Shown here: positions 42,746 through 51,764 of the stretch, piece after piece
Position numbering within the stretch: the first letter of the stretch is position 1
How the letters are laid out: every line of letters begins with the position of its first letter
Origin: Paracoccus shanxieyensis
Lineage (GTDB): Bacteria > Pseudomonadota > Alphaproteobacteria > Rhodobacterales > Rhodobacteraceae
NCBI RefSeq assembly: GCF_009711265.1
Contig: NZ_WMII01000007.1
Coordinates: 124,001 to 188,000 of the forward strand
Direction of reading: 5' to 3'
Length of the DNA: 64,000 nt
Notes under the pieces: model-generated
What the model was told of the DNA's origin: nothing
The model's database searches: none
Seen by the model: only the letters and a program-made list of their open reading frames with translations
Program-made: the position numbers and the translations under genes

Positions 42746-44091
42746 CCGATCACGACGATACCCCGCGCCTTGTCCGGCTGGTCGATGACGATGCCGATCT
42801 GCTGGCCGCGCAGGCGCAGGCGCTGCGGGTGGCGGGGTTTCTGACCGAGCCGTTTGCCTCGGCCGAGGCGGCGCTGAGCGGGCTTGGTCCCGACTGGCCC
42901 GGCGTCGTGCTGTCGGATGTGCGGATGCCCGGCATGGACGGTTTCGCGTTCTTTCAGCGTCTGCACGCCATGGACCCGGAATTGCCGGTGATCCTGCTGA
43001 CCGGCCATGCCGATGTGCCCATGGCGGTCGCGGCGTTGAAACAGGGGGCCTATGATTTCCTGTCCAAGCCCTTGGGCGCGGACCAGCTTGCCGCCGCGCT
43101 GAACCGGGCCTGCCAGTCGCGCGCGCTGGTGATGGAGAACCGCGCCCTGCGCCGTGCCCAGCAAGAGACCGCCGCCGAAGAAACCCGGCTGATCGGCCAA
43201 AGCGCCGTCATGCAGCACCTGCGCGACGCCATCGCGCGGCTGGCTGAAACGGGGGGCGATCTGCTGCTGGCGGGGCCGGGCGGTTCGGGCAAGGAAACCG
43301 TCGCGCGGGCCATTCACCGCCAAAGCGCCCGGCGCGCGCGGGCCTTCGTGCATATCGCCTGCGAGACGCTGAAAGAGGCGCGGTTCGACGCCGAGTTCAT
43401 GGGCCTTGATGCCGCCGGTCGGCAGGGCCGGGTGGCGGGGCGTCTGGAAAAGGCGCATCGCGGCACGCTGTATCTGGACGGCATCGACCGGCTGAGCCCC
43501 GCCTTGCAGGCCCGCCTGCTGGCGTTGATCGAGGGGGCCGAGTTCTGGCCCATGGGCGCTGCCGCGCCGCGCCCGCTGGATCTGCGCGTCATCGCCTCGA
43601 CCGGGGTGGACCCGGAACGGCTGGTGCGCGACGGCGTTCTGCGGGCGGATCTGTATTACCGGCTGTCGGGCGTGGCGCTGCATCTGCCGGCGCTGGCCGA
43701 CCGGCGCGAGGACGTGCTGGACCTGTTCCGCCACTTCATCCTTGAGGCGGGCGCGCGGCTGAAGGTCCATGCTCCGCCGATGAATCCCGCCATACGGGCG
43801 CGCCTCAGCAGCCATGACTGGCCAGGCAATCTGCGCGAATTGCGCCAGTTCGCCGAGGCGCATGTGCTGGGCCTGCCCGCCTTCGACACCGCGCCCGAGG
43901 ACGACCCGGCGCAGGGCCTGTCCCAGATGGTGCAGGATTACGAATCCGGCTTGATCCGCGAGGCGCTGCGGCTGGCGGGCGGCAATGCCACCCGCGCGAT
44001 GGAGCGGCTGCAACTGCCCCGCAAGACCTTCTATGACAAGCTGACGCGGCACGGCATCAAGCCCGCGGATTATCGCGGACCGGACAGTTAA
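42742..44091 (+). CDS. dctD: DctD-like response regulator lacking the GAFTGA loop and Walker B glutamate
   Basis: 449 residues. Receiver domain with D59 (VVLSDVRMPGMDG) and K109; AAA+ domain with an intact Walker A (GPGGSGKE, K184) and the arginine-finger region RADLYYRLSGVALHLP; Fis-type HTH at the end (NATRAMERLQLPRKTFYDKL). Two hallmark sites are lost. Where sigma-54 activators carry GAFTGA this protein reads AGRQGR (about residues 225-230). Walker B is LYLDGI with G247 in place of the catalytic glutamate. It probably cannot remodel sigma-54 holoenzyme and may act on a sigma-70 promoter, as described for NtrC of Rhodobacter capsulatus. Its stop codon lies within a 22-bp palindrome. Confidence 0.88.
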   Translation: MTDHDDTPRLVRLVDDDADLLAAQAQALRVAGFLTEPFASAEAALSGLGPDWPGVVLSDVRMPGMDGFAFFQRLHAMDPELPVILLTGHADVPMAVAALKQGAYDFLSKPLGADQLAAALNRACQSRALVMENRALRRAQQETAAEETRLIGQSAVMQHLRDAIARLAETGGDLLLAGPGGSGKETVARAIHRQSARRARAFVHIACETLKEARFDAEFMGLDAAGRQGRVAGRLEKAHRGTLYLDGIDRLSPALQARLLALIEGAEFWPMGAAAPRPLDLRVIASTGVDPERLVRDGVLRADLYYRLSGVALHLPALADRREDVLDLFRHFILEAGARLKVHAPPMNPAIRARLSSHDWPGNLRELRQFAEAHVLGLPAFDTAPEDDPAQGLSQMVQDYESGLIREALRLAGGNATRAMERLQLPRKTFYDKLTRHGIKPADYRGPDS

Positions 44092-44109
44092 CATGCAATT
44101 GCATGTTAA
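44088..44109. promoter_or_regulatory. Perfect 22-bp palindrome before the TonB receptor gene
   Basis: The half-site TTAACATGCAA is followed directly by its exact reverse complement TTGCATGTTAA. The first arm overlaps the dctD stop codon; the second ends 74 bases before the receptor ATG. Perfect dyads rich in TTGCA with an AT centre are typical MarR-family operators, and a MarR-type gene lies just past the receptor. The regulator assignment is inferred from that pairing. Confidence 0.6.
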
Positions 44110-44183
44110 GATGTCATGTGCTAGGCGCTGGCATCAGCCAGGGGCATCGCCCCAGCCATGTCCTTTGTCTTCGGAGATCGACC

Positions 44184-46130
44184 ATGGCGCTGTCCCGCAT
44201 TCCCCCGACCCTTGTTCTGCTTGCCGCGTTGCCCTTGCCCGCCTTGGCGCAGGACGCCCAGCCCAGCGTGCTGCTGGATCCGGTGGTCGTGCGCGCCCGC
44301 GACGATGACGGCAATGCCGCCGACCGGGGCACCAGCGAATATGTGGCCGATGCCGAACTTGAGCGGGCGCGGATGGGCGATCTGCGCGATCTGTTCAGCG
44401 GCATCGCCTCGGTTTCCGTGGGCGGCGCGATCCCGGTGGCGCAAAAGATCTTTGTGAACGGCGTCGACATGCTGAACCTTGCGGTGACGGTCGATGGCGT
44501 GGCGCAGAACAATCGCATCTTTCACCATGTCTCGGCCAATGCCTTCGATCCGGGGCTGATGAAATTCGTGCGCGTCGATGCGGGCGTGGCCGCCGCCGAT
44601 GCCGGGCCGAACGCCATGGCCGGGGCCGTGGTGATGGAGACGGTCGATGCCGCCGACATCCTGCAGGACGGGCGCGACATCGGCGGCAATGCCCGGCTGT
44701 CTTATGCCGATAATGGCCAGACGTTCGGGCGTTCGCTGACGCTGGCCGGGCGGCATGGCGGGTTTGAATGGCTGGGCTATCTGAAGGCCGCGACCGGCGA
44801 GGATTATGAGACCGGCGCCGGTGTCACGGTCGAAGGCAGCGCCGCCGACATGCAGACGCAACTGGGCAAGCTGGCCTATGAAACGCAGGACGGCCACCGT
44901 GTCGAACTGTCGGCCCAGCGGATGCGCGACGATGCGCTGCGGCCCTATCGCGCGAATTTCGTGGGCGATGGCCGCCCGTTCCCGCTGCGCCGCTATGACA
45001 CCGACCGCAAGACCTATGCGCTGTCTTACGAAAACACCCAGACCAGCGGCATCTGGGATCCCCGCGCCGTGCTGGGCTGGTCCGAGGTCGATATCGGCGT
45101 GGCCCAGCCGCTTGATCCCGGCCTTGGCACCAGCAGGGGCCTGAACAAGACCTTTTCCGCCAGGATCGAAAACCGCTTTCACCTGAATGCCACCGACAGC
45201 GTGACGGCGGGCGTGGATTACTATGACCGCGAAAGCCGCTACAGCGATGCCTCGCTGTTGGGGGATGTCACCGAGGACGCGCAGAATATCGGCATCTATG
45301 CGCAGGCCCGCCTTGAGCCGAGCGACCGGCTGGCGCTGTCCTTTGGCGCGCGCTGGGATCATCAGGACTTTACCGGCACGACCGGCTGGGATGACAGCTT
45401 TTCCGGCTTCAGCGGCAATGCCTCGGTGTCCTATGCCGTCACTGACAGCCTGAAACTGCGCGGCGGCATGTCCTCGGTCTTTGGCGGTGTGACGCTGGAG
45501 GACAACTTCATCTTCAACCCGGCATGGGACTATACCGGGCTGAAGGCCGCGCGCTCGCAGAACTATACGCTGGGCTTCGACTATGAGGCGGGCGATCTGC
45601 GGCTGGACGGTGAACTGTTCCTGACCAAGATCAACGATGCCCGGTTCAGTTCATACCGCGCGAATGACAATGCCGATGTCGAAAGCCGCGGCTTCAACCT
45701 TGGCCTTGGCTATGGCTGGGCCGACGGTTTCCTGCGCGCCAGCTATTCGCACAGCAAGATCAAGGTGAACGGCGCAGGCACCGACAGCTATAGCGCCGTC
45801 GATCTGGGCGCGCCCCTGGGTGGGGTCTTTGCCATCGAGGCGCAGCAGACCGTCAACGCCTTCACCTTCGGCGGCAGCATTCAGGCCGCGCAGGCCTATG
45901 ACGACACCGATGTCGATGCCGATCGCGGCATTCCGGGCTATGCGGTGCTGAACCTGTTCACCGAATACACCCCGCCGCAATATGACGCCGTGGTCATCCG
46001 GGCCGAGGTCGCGAACCTCTTTGACAAGAACTTTGCCGACCGCGCCACCTATGGTCAGGACTATTCCAGCGTCGAGCCGCTTTACGAACCCGGCCGGACC
46101 TTCATGCTGACCGCCGCATTGAAGTTCTAG
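44184..46130 (+). CDS. TonB-dependent outer-membrane receptor
   Basis: 648 residues from the ATG at 44184, with CGGAG upstream; the longer frame to 44103 begins inside the palindrome. Signal peptide LVLLAALPLPALA, then the TonB box-like VLLDPVVVRA, the plug domain (LRDLFSGIASVSVGGA, KIFVNGVDMLNLAVTVDGVAQNN, GPNAMAGAVVMETVDA) and a barrel ending in the aromatic ALKF. It imports a scarce ligand, commonly a ferric chelate, haem or cobalamin, across the outer membrane. No transporter genes are adjacent to name the ligand. The palindrome before it and the MarR gene after it suggest dedicated control. Confidence 0.92.
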   Translation: MALSRIPPTLVLLAALPLPALAQDAQPSVLLDPVVVRARDDDGNAADRGTSEYVADAELERARMGDLRDLFSGIASVSVGGAIPVAQKIFVNGVDMLNLAVTVDGVAQNNRIFHHVSANAFDPGLMKFVRVDAGVAAADAGPNAMAGAVVMETVDAADILQDGRDIGGNARLSYADNGQTFGRSLTLAGRHGGFEWLGYLKAATGEDYETGAGVTVEGSAADMQTQLGKLAYETQDGHRVELSAQRMRDDALRPYRANFVGDGRPFPLRRYDTDRKTYALSYENTQTSGIWDPRAVLGWSEVDIGVAQPLDPGLGTSRGLNKTFSARIENRFHLNATDSVTAGVDYYDRESRYSDASLLGDVTEDAQNIGIYAQARLEPSDRLALSFGARWDHQDFTGTTGWDDSFSGFSGNASVSYAVTDSLKLRGGMSSVFGGVTLEDNFIFNPAWDYTGLKAARSQNYTLGFDYEAGDLRLDGELFLTKINDARFSSYRANDNADVESRGFNLGLGYGWADGFLRASYSHSKIKVNGAGTDSYSAVDLGAPLGGVFAIEAQQTVNAFTFGGSIQAAQAYDDTDVDADRGIPGYAVLNLFTEYTPPQYDAVVIRAEVANLFDKNFADRATYGQDYSSVEPLYEPGRTFMLTAALKF

Positions 46131-46133
46131 ACC

Positions 46134-46598
46134 TCAGCGATACAGCCGGTTCAGATAGCGGACGAGGTCATAGGCCTCGTCCGTTGTCAGATGCGGGCCA
46201 AGGGCGTTCTGGATCAGCGTGACATAGACCTGCCAGATCCGGTCCTGCAGCCCCAGCGACTTTTCCGTCAGCAGCAGATTCTGCCCGCGCCCGGCTCCGG
46301 GGGCGGCTTCGCGCCGGATCAGACCGGCCTTTTCCATGCGCGTGACGTGGCGCGACAGCGCGTATTGCGGCACGGCCAGCCGGTTCTGCAAGGCCAGCAT
46401 CTGCACGCCGCCCGCGCCCGCCTGTTCGACGGCATACAGGATCTCGTACCAGATCGGGTCGGCGATGCCCAAGGCGCGCAATTGCTTTTCGATCTCGGGC
46501 ATCAGGCTGCGCTGGATGCGCAGGATGGCAAAGAACACCCGGTTATAGGCCGTCTCGGGGGTGTCATCGCCGAATTGCGGCTGGCGTGGCGCTGGCAT
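46134..46598 (-). CDS. MarR family transcriptional regulator
   Basis: 154 residues from the ATG at 46596-46598; a TTG at 46613 would add five residues, and neither has a good ribosome site. The winged helix is LALQNRLAVPQYALSRHVTRMEKAGLIRREAAPGAGRGQNLLLTEKS, with flanking dimerisation helices. MarR proteins are usually repressors released by small phenolic or metal ligands. It converges on the TonB receptor gene with only three bases between the stops and is the best candidate for binding the palindrome at 44088-44109. Confidence 0.88.
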   Translation of the reverse strand: MPAPRQPQFGDDTPETAYNRVFFAILRIQRSLMPEIEKQLRALGIADPIWYEILYAVEQAGAGGVQMLALQNRLAVPQYALSRHVTRMEKAGLIRREAAPGAGRGQNLLLTEKSLGLQDRIWQVYVTLIQNALGPHLTTDEAYDLVRYLNRLYR

Positions 46599-46746
46599 CA
46601 AGGTGAAAGACAAGGCACGATCCTGCTGTGATTGCCGCAGGATACGCCAATCGCCGCCGGACCGCGACCCCGCGCGGTGCAGTTCTGCTTGGCGGGCCGG
46701 GGCGGGCGGGATATGACGGGCCTTCGCCTATGAAGGAGCCTTTGGG

Positions 46747-49050
46747 ATGGACGCCACCGACCGCATTGCCCGCACGATCGCCACCGAAATCAGCGCGACC
46801 CTCGCGCAGGTGATCGCCGCGACCGGGCTTCTGGACGGGGGCGCGACCGTGCCGTTCGTCGCGCGCTATCGCAAGGAAATCACCGGCGGGCTGGATGACA
46901 CGCAATTGCGCAATCTGGCCGAGCGTCTGGCCTATCTGCGCGAGCTTGAGGCCCGCCGCGCGGCCATCGTCGATTCGATCAAGGGGCAGGGCAAGCTGAC
47001 CGACGATCTGGCCCGCGCCATTGCCGGGGCGCAGACCAAGGCCACGCTGGAAGACATCTACCTGCCCTATAAGCCCAAGCGCCGCACCAAGGCGATGATC
47101 GCCCGCGAAAACGGGCTGGAGCCCTTGCTGCGCGCCATTCAGGACGACCGCGCCGTTGCCCCCGAGGCCCTTGCCTCCGGCTATTTGTCCGACACCGTGG
47201 CGGATGTGAAAGCCGCGCTGGACGGCGCGCGCGACATTCTGGTCGAGGAGCTTTCGGAAAACGCCACCCTGCTGGGCCGTCTGCGCGATTTCATGCAATC
47301 CGAGGCGATCATCCACGCCAGACTGGTCGAGGGCAAGGAACAGGTCGGCGCCAAGTTCAGCGATTATTTCGACCAGCGCGAGAAATGGTCCACCATCCCC
47401 GCGCACCGGGCGCTGGCGATCCTGCGCGCCGCCAAGGAAGAGGTGCTGACCATCGACATCGCGCCTGAACCCGAAACCGGCGTGGCGCGTGCCGAAGGCA
47501 TCGTTGCGGCGGCCCTGGGGCGGCTGGGCGACGGTCCGGGCGACGCATGGCTGCGCAAGGTGGCGGGCTGGTGCTGGCGCGTGCGGCTGTCGAACACCAT
47601 GTATATCGACCTGCTGACCGAATTGCGCGCCCGCGCCCATGCCGAGGCAATCCGGGTCTTTGCCCGCAATCTGCGCGACCTGCTGCTGGCCTCTCCGGCG
47701 GGGGCGCGTCCGACCATCGGGCTGGATCCGGGCATCCGCACCGGCGTCAAGCTGGCCGCCGTCGATGCGACCGGCAAGTTGGTCGCCACCGAGACGCTGT
47801 ATCCGTTCCCGCCGAAATCCGATCTGCGCGGGGCCGAGGCCGCGCTGGCTGCGGCCATCGTCAAGCATGGCATCGAACTGATCGCCATCGGCAACGGCAC
47901 TGCCAGCCGCGAAACCGAACGCATGGTCACGGATGTGCTGAAACGCCTGCCTGCGGGCGTCAAGGCGCCGGTCAAGGTGATCGTGTCAGAGGCCGGGGCC
48001 TCGGTCTATTCCGCGTCCGAGCTGGCGGCGAAAGAGTTTCCGGGGCTGGACGTGTCGCTGCGCGGCGCGGTGTCCATCGCCCGCCGCTTGCAGGATCCGC
48101 TGGCCGAACTGGTGAAGGTGCCGCCCGAATCCATCGGCGTCGGCCAGTATCAGCATGACGTGGACCAGCGCCAGCTTGCCAAGACGCTGGAAGCCGTGGT
48201 CGAAGATGCCGTGAACGCGGTTGGCGTGGACCTGAACACCGCCTCGGCACCGCTTCTGGCGCATGTCGCGGGGCTTGGCCCGTCGCTGGCGCAGAATATC
48301 GTGGCGCATCGCGATGCCGAAGGGGCCTTTGCATCCCGCGCCGCGCTGAAGAAGGTCACGGGGCTGGGGCCACGGGCCTTTGAACAATGCGCGGGTTTCC
48401 TGCGCATCCGCGACGGCAAGGAACCGCTCGACGCTTCTTCCGTCCACCCCGAGGCTTATGGCGTCGCCCGCAAGATCGTCGCCGCCTGCGGGCGCGACAT
48501 CCGGCAGATCATGGGCGATGGCAGCGCGCTGAAATCCGTCCGGGCCGAGGCCTTTGTCGATGACAGTTTCGGCCTGCCGACGATCCGCGACATCCTGTCG
48601 GAACTGGAAAAGCCCGGCCGCGACCCGCGCCCCAGCTTCGTGACCGCCAGCTTTGCCGACGGGGTCGAGGACATCAAGGATCTGCGTCCCGGCATGGCGC
48701 TGGAGGGCACGGTGACGAATGTGGCGGCCTTCGGCGCCTTCGTCGATATCGGCGTGCATCAGGACGGTCTGGTCCATATCAGCCAGTTGGCCGACCGCTT
48801 CGTGAAAGACCCCAATGAGGTCGTGAAGGTCGGCGATGTGGTCAAGGTCCGCGTGACCGAGGTGGACGTGGCCCGCAAACGCATCGGGCTGACCATGCGC
48901 AAGGATGGCGGGGCCTCGGCCCGCGAGGCACAGACCGAACGCGGGCCGAAATCGGCCCCGGCGCGGGGGCCCAAGACGGCAAAGCCCGCAGCCCAGCAGG
49001 AAGTCGGCGGGCTTGGGGCTGCCTTGCTGAACGCCATGCGCAAAGGTTAA
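46747..49050 (+). CDS. tex: Tex-like S1 RNA-binding protein
   Basis: 767 residues, the normal length. The N-terminal Tex domain begins DATDRIARTIATEISATLAQVIAATGLLDGGATVPFVARYRKEITGGLDD. The YqgF-like fold follows (GLDPGIRTGVKLAAVDATGKL), then HhH motifs (GLGPSLAQNIVAHRDAEGAF), and an S1 domain near residues 655-720 (GMALEGTVTNVAAFGAFVDIGVHQDGLVHISQLAD). The tail is basic and alanine-rich. Tex binds structured RNA and is tied to transcription and translation quality and stress tolerance. It is highly conserved and needs no local partners. Confidence 0.95.
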   Translation: MDATDRIARTIATEISATLAQVIAATGLLDGGATVPFVARYRKEITGGLDDTQLRNLAERLAYLRELEARRAAIVDSIKGQGKLTDDLARAIAGAQTKATLEDIYLPYKPKRRTKAMIARENGLEPLLRAIQDDRAVAPEALASGYLSDTVADVKAALDGARDILVEELSENATLLGRLRDFMQSEAIIHARLVEGKEQVGAKFSDYFDQREKWSTIPAHRALAILRAAKEEVLTIDIAPEPETGVARAEGIVAAALGRLGDGPGDAWLRKVAGWCWRVRLSNTMYIDLLTELRARAHAEAIRVFARNLRDLLLASPAGARPTIGLDPGIRTGVKLAAVDATGKLVATETLYPFPPKSDLRGAEAALAAAIVKHGIELIAIGNGTASRETERMVTDVLKRLPAGVKAPVKVIVSEAGASVYSASELAAKEFPGLDVSLRGAVSIARRLQDPLAELVKVPPESIGVGQYQHDVDQRQLAKTLEAVVEDAVNAVGVDLNTASAPLLAHVAGLGPSLAQNIVAHRDAEGAFASRAALKKVTGLGPRAFEQCAGFLRIRDGKEPLDASSVHPEAYGVARKIVAACGRDIRQIMGDGSALKSVRAEAFVDDSFGLPTIRDILSELEKPGRDPRPSFVTASFADGVEDIKDLRPGMALEGTVTNVAAFGAFVDIGVHQDGLVHISQLADRFVKDPNEVVKVGDVVKVRVTEVDVARKRIGLTMRKDGGASAREAQTERGPKSAPARGPKTAKPAAQQEVGGLGAALLNAMRKG

Positions 49051-49078
49051 GGGCGCAAGGGCTTGCGGGCCTGACCCG

Positions 49079-49115
49079 ACGCCTCGGCGCCTTCTTGATG
49101 AAGGCGCCGAGGCGT
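49079..49115. terminator. Perfect 16-bp hairpin between convergent tex and pdxY
   Basis: Bases 49079-49094 pair perfectly with 49100-49115 around the loop TTGAT. There is no T-tract on either side. As the only structure between two convergent genes it may stop or shield both transcripts. Confidence 0.5.
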
Positions 49116-49160
49116 GGCCTGTGCCGCCAACAGGCGCGTTCCGTCAAAGCGCGCGCGGGG

Positions 49161-49997
49161 TCAAAGCGTCAGCAGCGCGGCACGGAAATCGGGATCGGAC
49201 AGCACCACTTCTTTCGTGCCCAGTGCCGCCGCCCGTGCCAGCGCGCGCGAGGTCTGGATCTGCGCAAACTCGACCGCCTGCGCCAGATCGCGCCCGCATC
49301 CCAGCGCGGCGGTGATCAGCCCCAGAAACAGATCGCCCGTGCCCGCCATCGACACCGACAGGCGCGGCGTTGGATGTCGGCTGATGCCATCAGGCCCAAG
49401 GATGACGCTTTCCAGCATCCCCGCCGCCGTCTCCTCAAGGCTGCAGCCGGTGGCGATCAGATGCGCGCCCGGCGCCATGCGCAGATCGGCAAAGGCGCGC
49501 GGCAGGTCCGCCAGCGCGCGGATCGGCTGGCCGGTCAGATAGGCGATCTCGAACGGGTTGGGCGAGGCGATGTCGGCCAGAGGCAGCAGCGCATCCTTCA
49601 GCACGGCGGCAATCGCTTCGGGCACATACAGCCCCGGCTTTTCGTCCCCCATCACCGGATCGCACAGATAGATCAGCGCGGGATTTTCCGCCTTGGCGCG
49701 GCGGATGAATTCGGCCGTCATCAGCGCGATCTCGACCGAGCCGATATAGCCGGTCACGACATAGCGCGCGCGCCCCGGCAGCCCGCGTTCCCAGACGCCC
49801 TGCAGCAGGTCGGCGAAATGGTCAGGCGGCATCGCGCGACCGCGCAGCGTGGGATAATCCGGCGTGTTCGAGAACACCACCGTCGGCACGGGCGCGACAT
49901 CCAGCCCGGCGGCCAGCATCGGAAAGACCGCCGCCGAATTGCCGACATGGCCCAGAACGACCTGACTTTGAATGGAAATCACCAAAGGCGGTGTCAT
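49161..49997 (-). CDS. pdxY: Pyridoxal kinase
   Basis: 278 residues of the PfkB/ribokinase fold. VISIQSQVVLGHVGNSAAVFPMLAAGLDVAPVPTVVFSNTPDYP is the characteristic start of pyridoxal kinases. YLCDPVMGD, SPNPFEIAYLTGQPI and the anion-hole block MAGTGDLFLGLITAALG with the catalytic aspartate are present. It phosphorylates pyridoxal in the B6 salvage pathway. It overlaps the upstream MOSC gene by four bases. Confidence 0.92.
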   Translation of the reverse strand: MTPPLVISIQSQVVLGHVGNSAAVFPMLAAGLDVAPVPTVVFSNTPDYPTLRGRAMPPDHFADLLQGVWERGLPGRARYVVTGYIGSVEIALMTAEFIRRAKAENPALIYLCDPVMGDEKPGLYVPEAIAAVLKDALLPLADIASPNPFEIAYLTGQPIRALADLPRAFADLRMAPGAHLIATGCSLEETAAGMLESVILGPDGISRHPTPRLSVSMAGTGDLFLGLITAALGCGRDLAQAVEFAQIQTSRALARAAALGTKEVVLSDPDFRAALLTL

Positions 49998-50674
49998 GAA
50001 TTGCCCTCCAGCCGGGCCGACCAGTCCTCGACCTTGCCGCTGTCCAGACGGCGGGCGGCATAGCTGCGCCAGCCCTCAGCCAGCACGTCCAGCGCGGCGA
50101 TGCCCTGCAATTCCGGCAGGTTCAGCCGGTCGACATAAAGCGCGCGCCACAGCCGCTGCACCGTCCATTCCGGGGCCAGACGGTCGATCAGTTCCAGCCC
50201 GTCGCCGGGACCGACCTTGCCGGGTTGCAGGACGCGGTAATACCAGCCGGTGCGCCCGCTATCCTGCACCAGCCGAGCCAGTTTCGGCACGCCGAACCTG
50301 TGCGTCAGCTTCCAGCAGGGCTGCCGCCCCTGACTAACCTGCACAAGCGCGCCGCCCAGCCGGAAGATGTCGCCCACCGCGACATCGGCCTCGGTCAGTC
50401 CGCGGGTCGAGATGTTTTCCCCAAAGGCCCCCGGCGCATCCAAGAGCGCAAGCGCGCCCAGATCGGCGCGCCACGCGGCATAATGATCGAAGGGATAATG
50501 ATGCACGGCCTTTTCCGGCCCGCCATGCACCCGGCGATCGGCCTGTTCATCGCCCGCCAGCCCCTCTGTGCCAAGCGCAAGGGGCGCATGGACCGGGCGC
50601 TTGTCGATGCCGCTGCGTTTGTCGCTGCCTGGCAGGGGGGCTGCACGCCCGGTCAAAAGGGTGATGCTGGTCAT
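49994..50674 (-). CDS. MOSC domain protein (YiiM-like)
   Basis: 226 residues from the ATG at 50672-50674; the frame continues upstream without support. ALGTEGLAGDEQADRRVHGGPEKAVHHYPFDHYAAW is the YiiM-type start. FGENISTRGLTEADVAVGDIFRLGGALVQVSQGRQPCWKLTHRFG carries the conserved cysteine of the MOSC fold, and a C-terminal 3-alpha domain follows. MOSC proteins handle molybdenum-cofactor sulfur or reduce N-hydroxylated compounds (YiiM/YcbX). It is translationally coupled to pdxY. Confidence 0.88.
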   Translation of the reverse strand: MTSITLLTGRAAPLPGSDKRSGIDKRPVHAPLALGTEGLAGDEQADRRVHGGPEKAVHHYPFDHYAAWRADLGALALLDAPGAFGENISTRGLTEADVAVGDIFRLGGALVQVSQGRQPCWKLTHRFGVPKLARLVQDSGRTGWYYRVLQPGKVGPGDGLELIDRLAPEWTVQRLWRALYVDRLNLPELQGIAALDVLAEGWRSYAARRLDSGKVEDWSARLEGNS

Positions 50675-50736
50675 GGCGTGGTCGCTGGCTGTCAGAGACG
50701 CCAGATTACCGCTTAGCGTCGCCGCCACAAGGCGAA

Positions 50737-50760
50737 ACGCCCGCCTTTCGGGGCGGGCGT
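50737..50760 (-). terminator. Terminator of the nrdHIEF operon
   Basis: ACGCCCGCC pairs with GGCGGGCGT (9 bp, 50737-50745 with 50752-50760). Read leftward it follows the nrdF stop by five bases, but only TTTC follows, so it is a weak intrinsic terminator. Confidence 0.55.
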
Positions 50761-50765
50761 CAGGA

Positions 50766-51749
<984 letters not shown>

Positions 51750-51764
51750 TTATTCGATTTGAGG

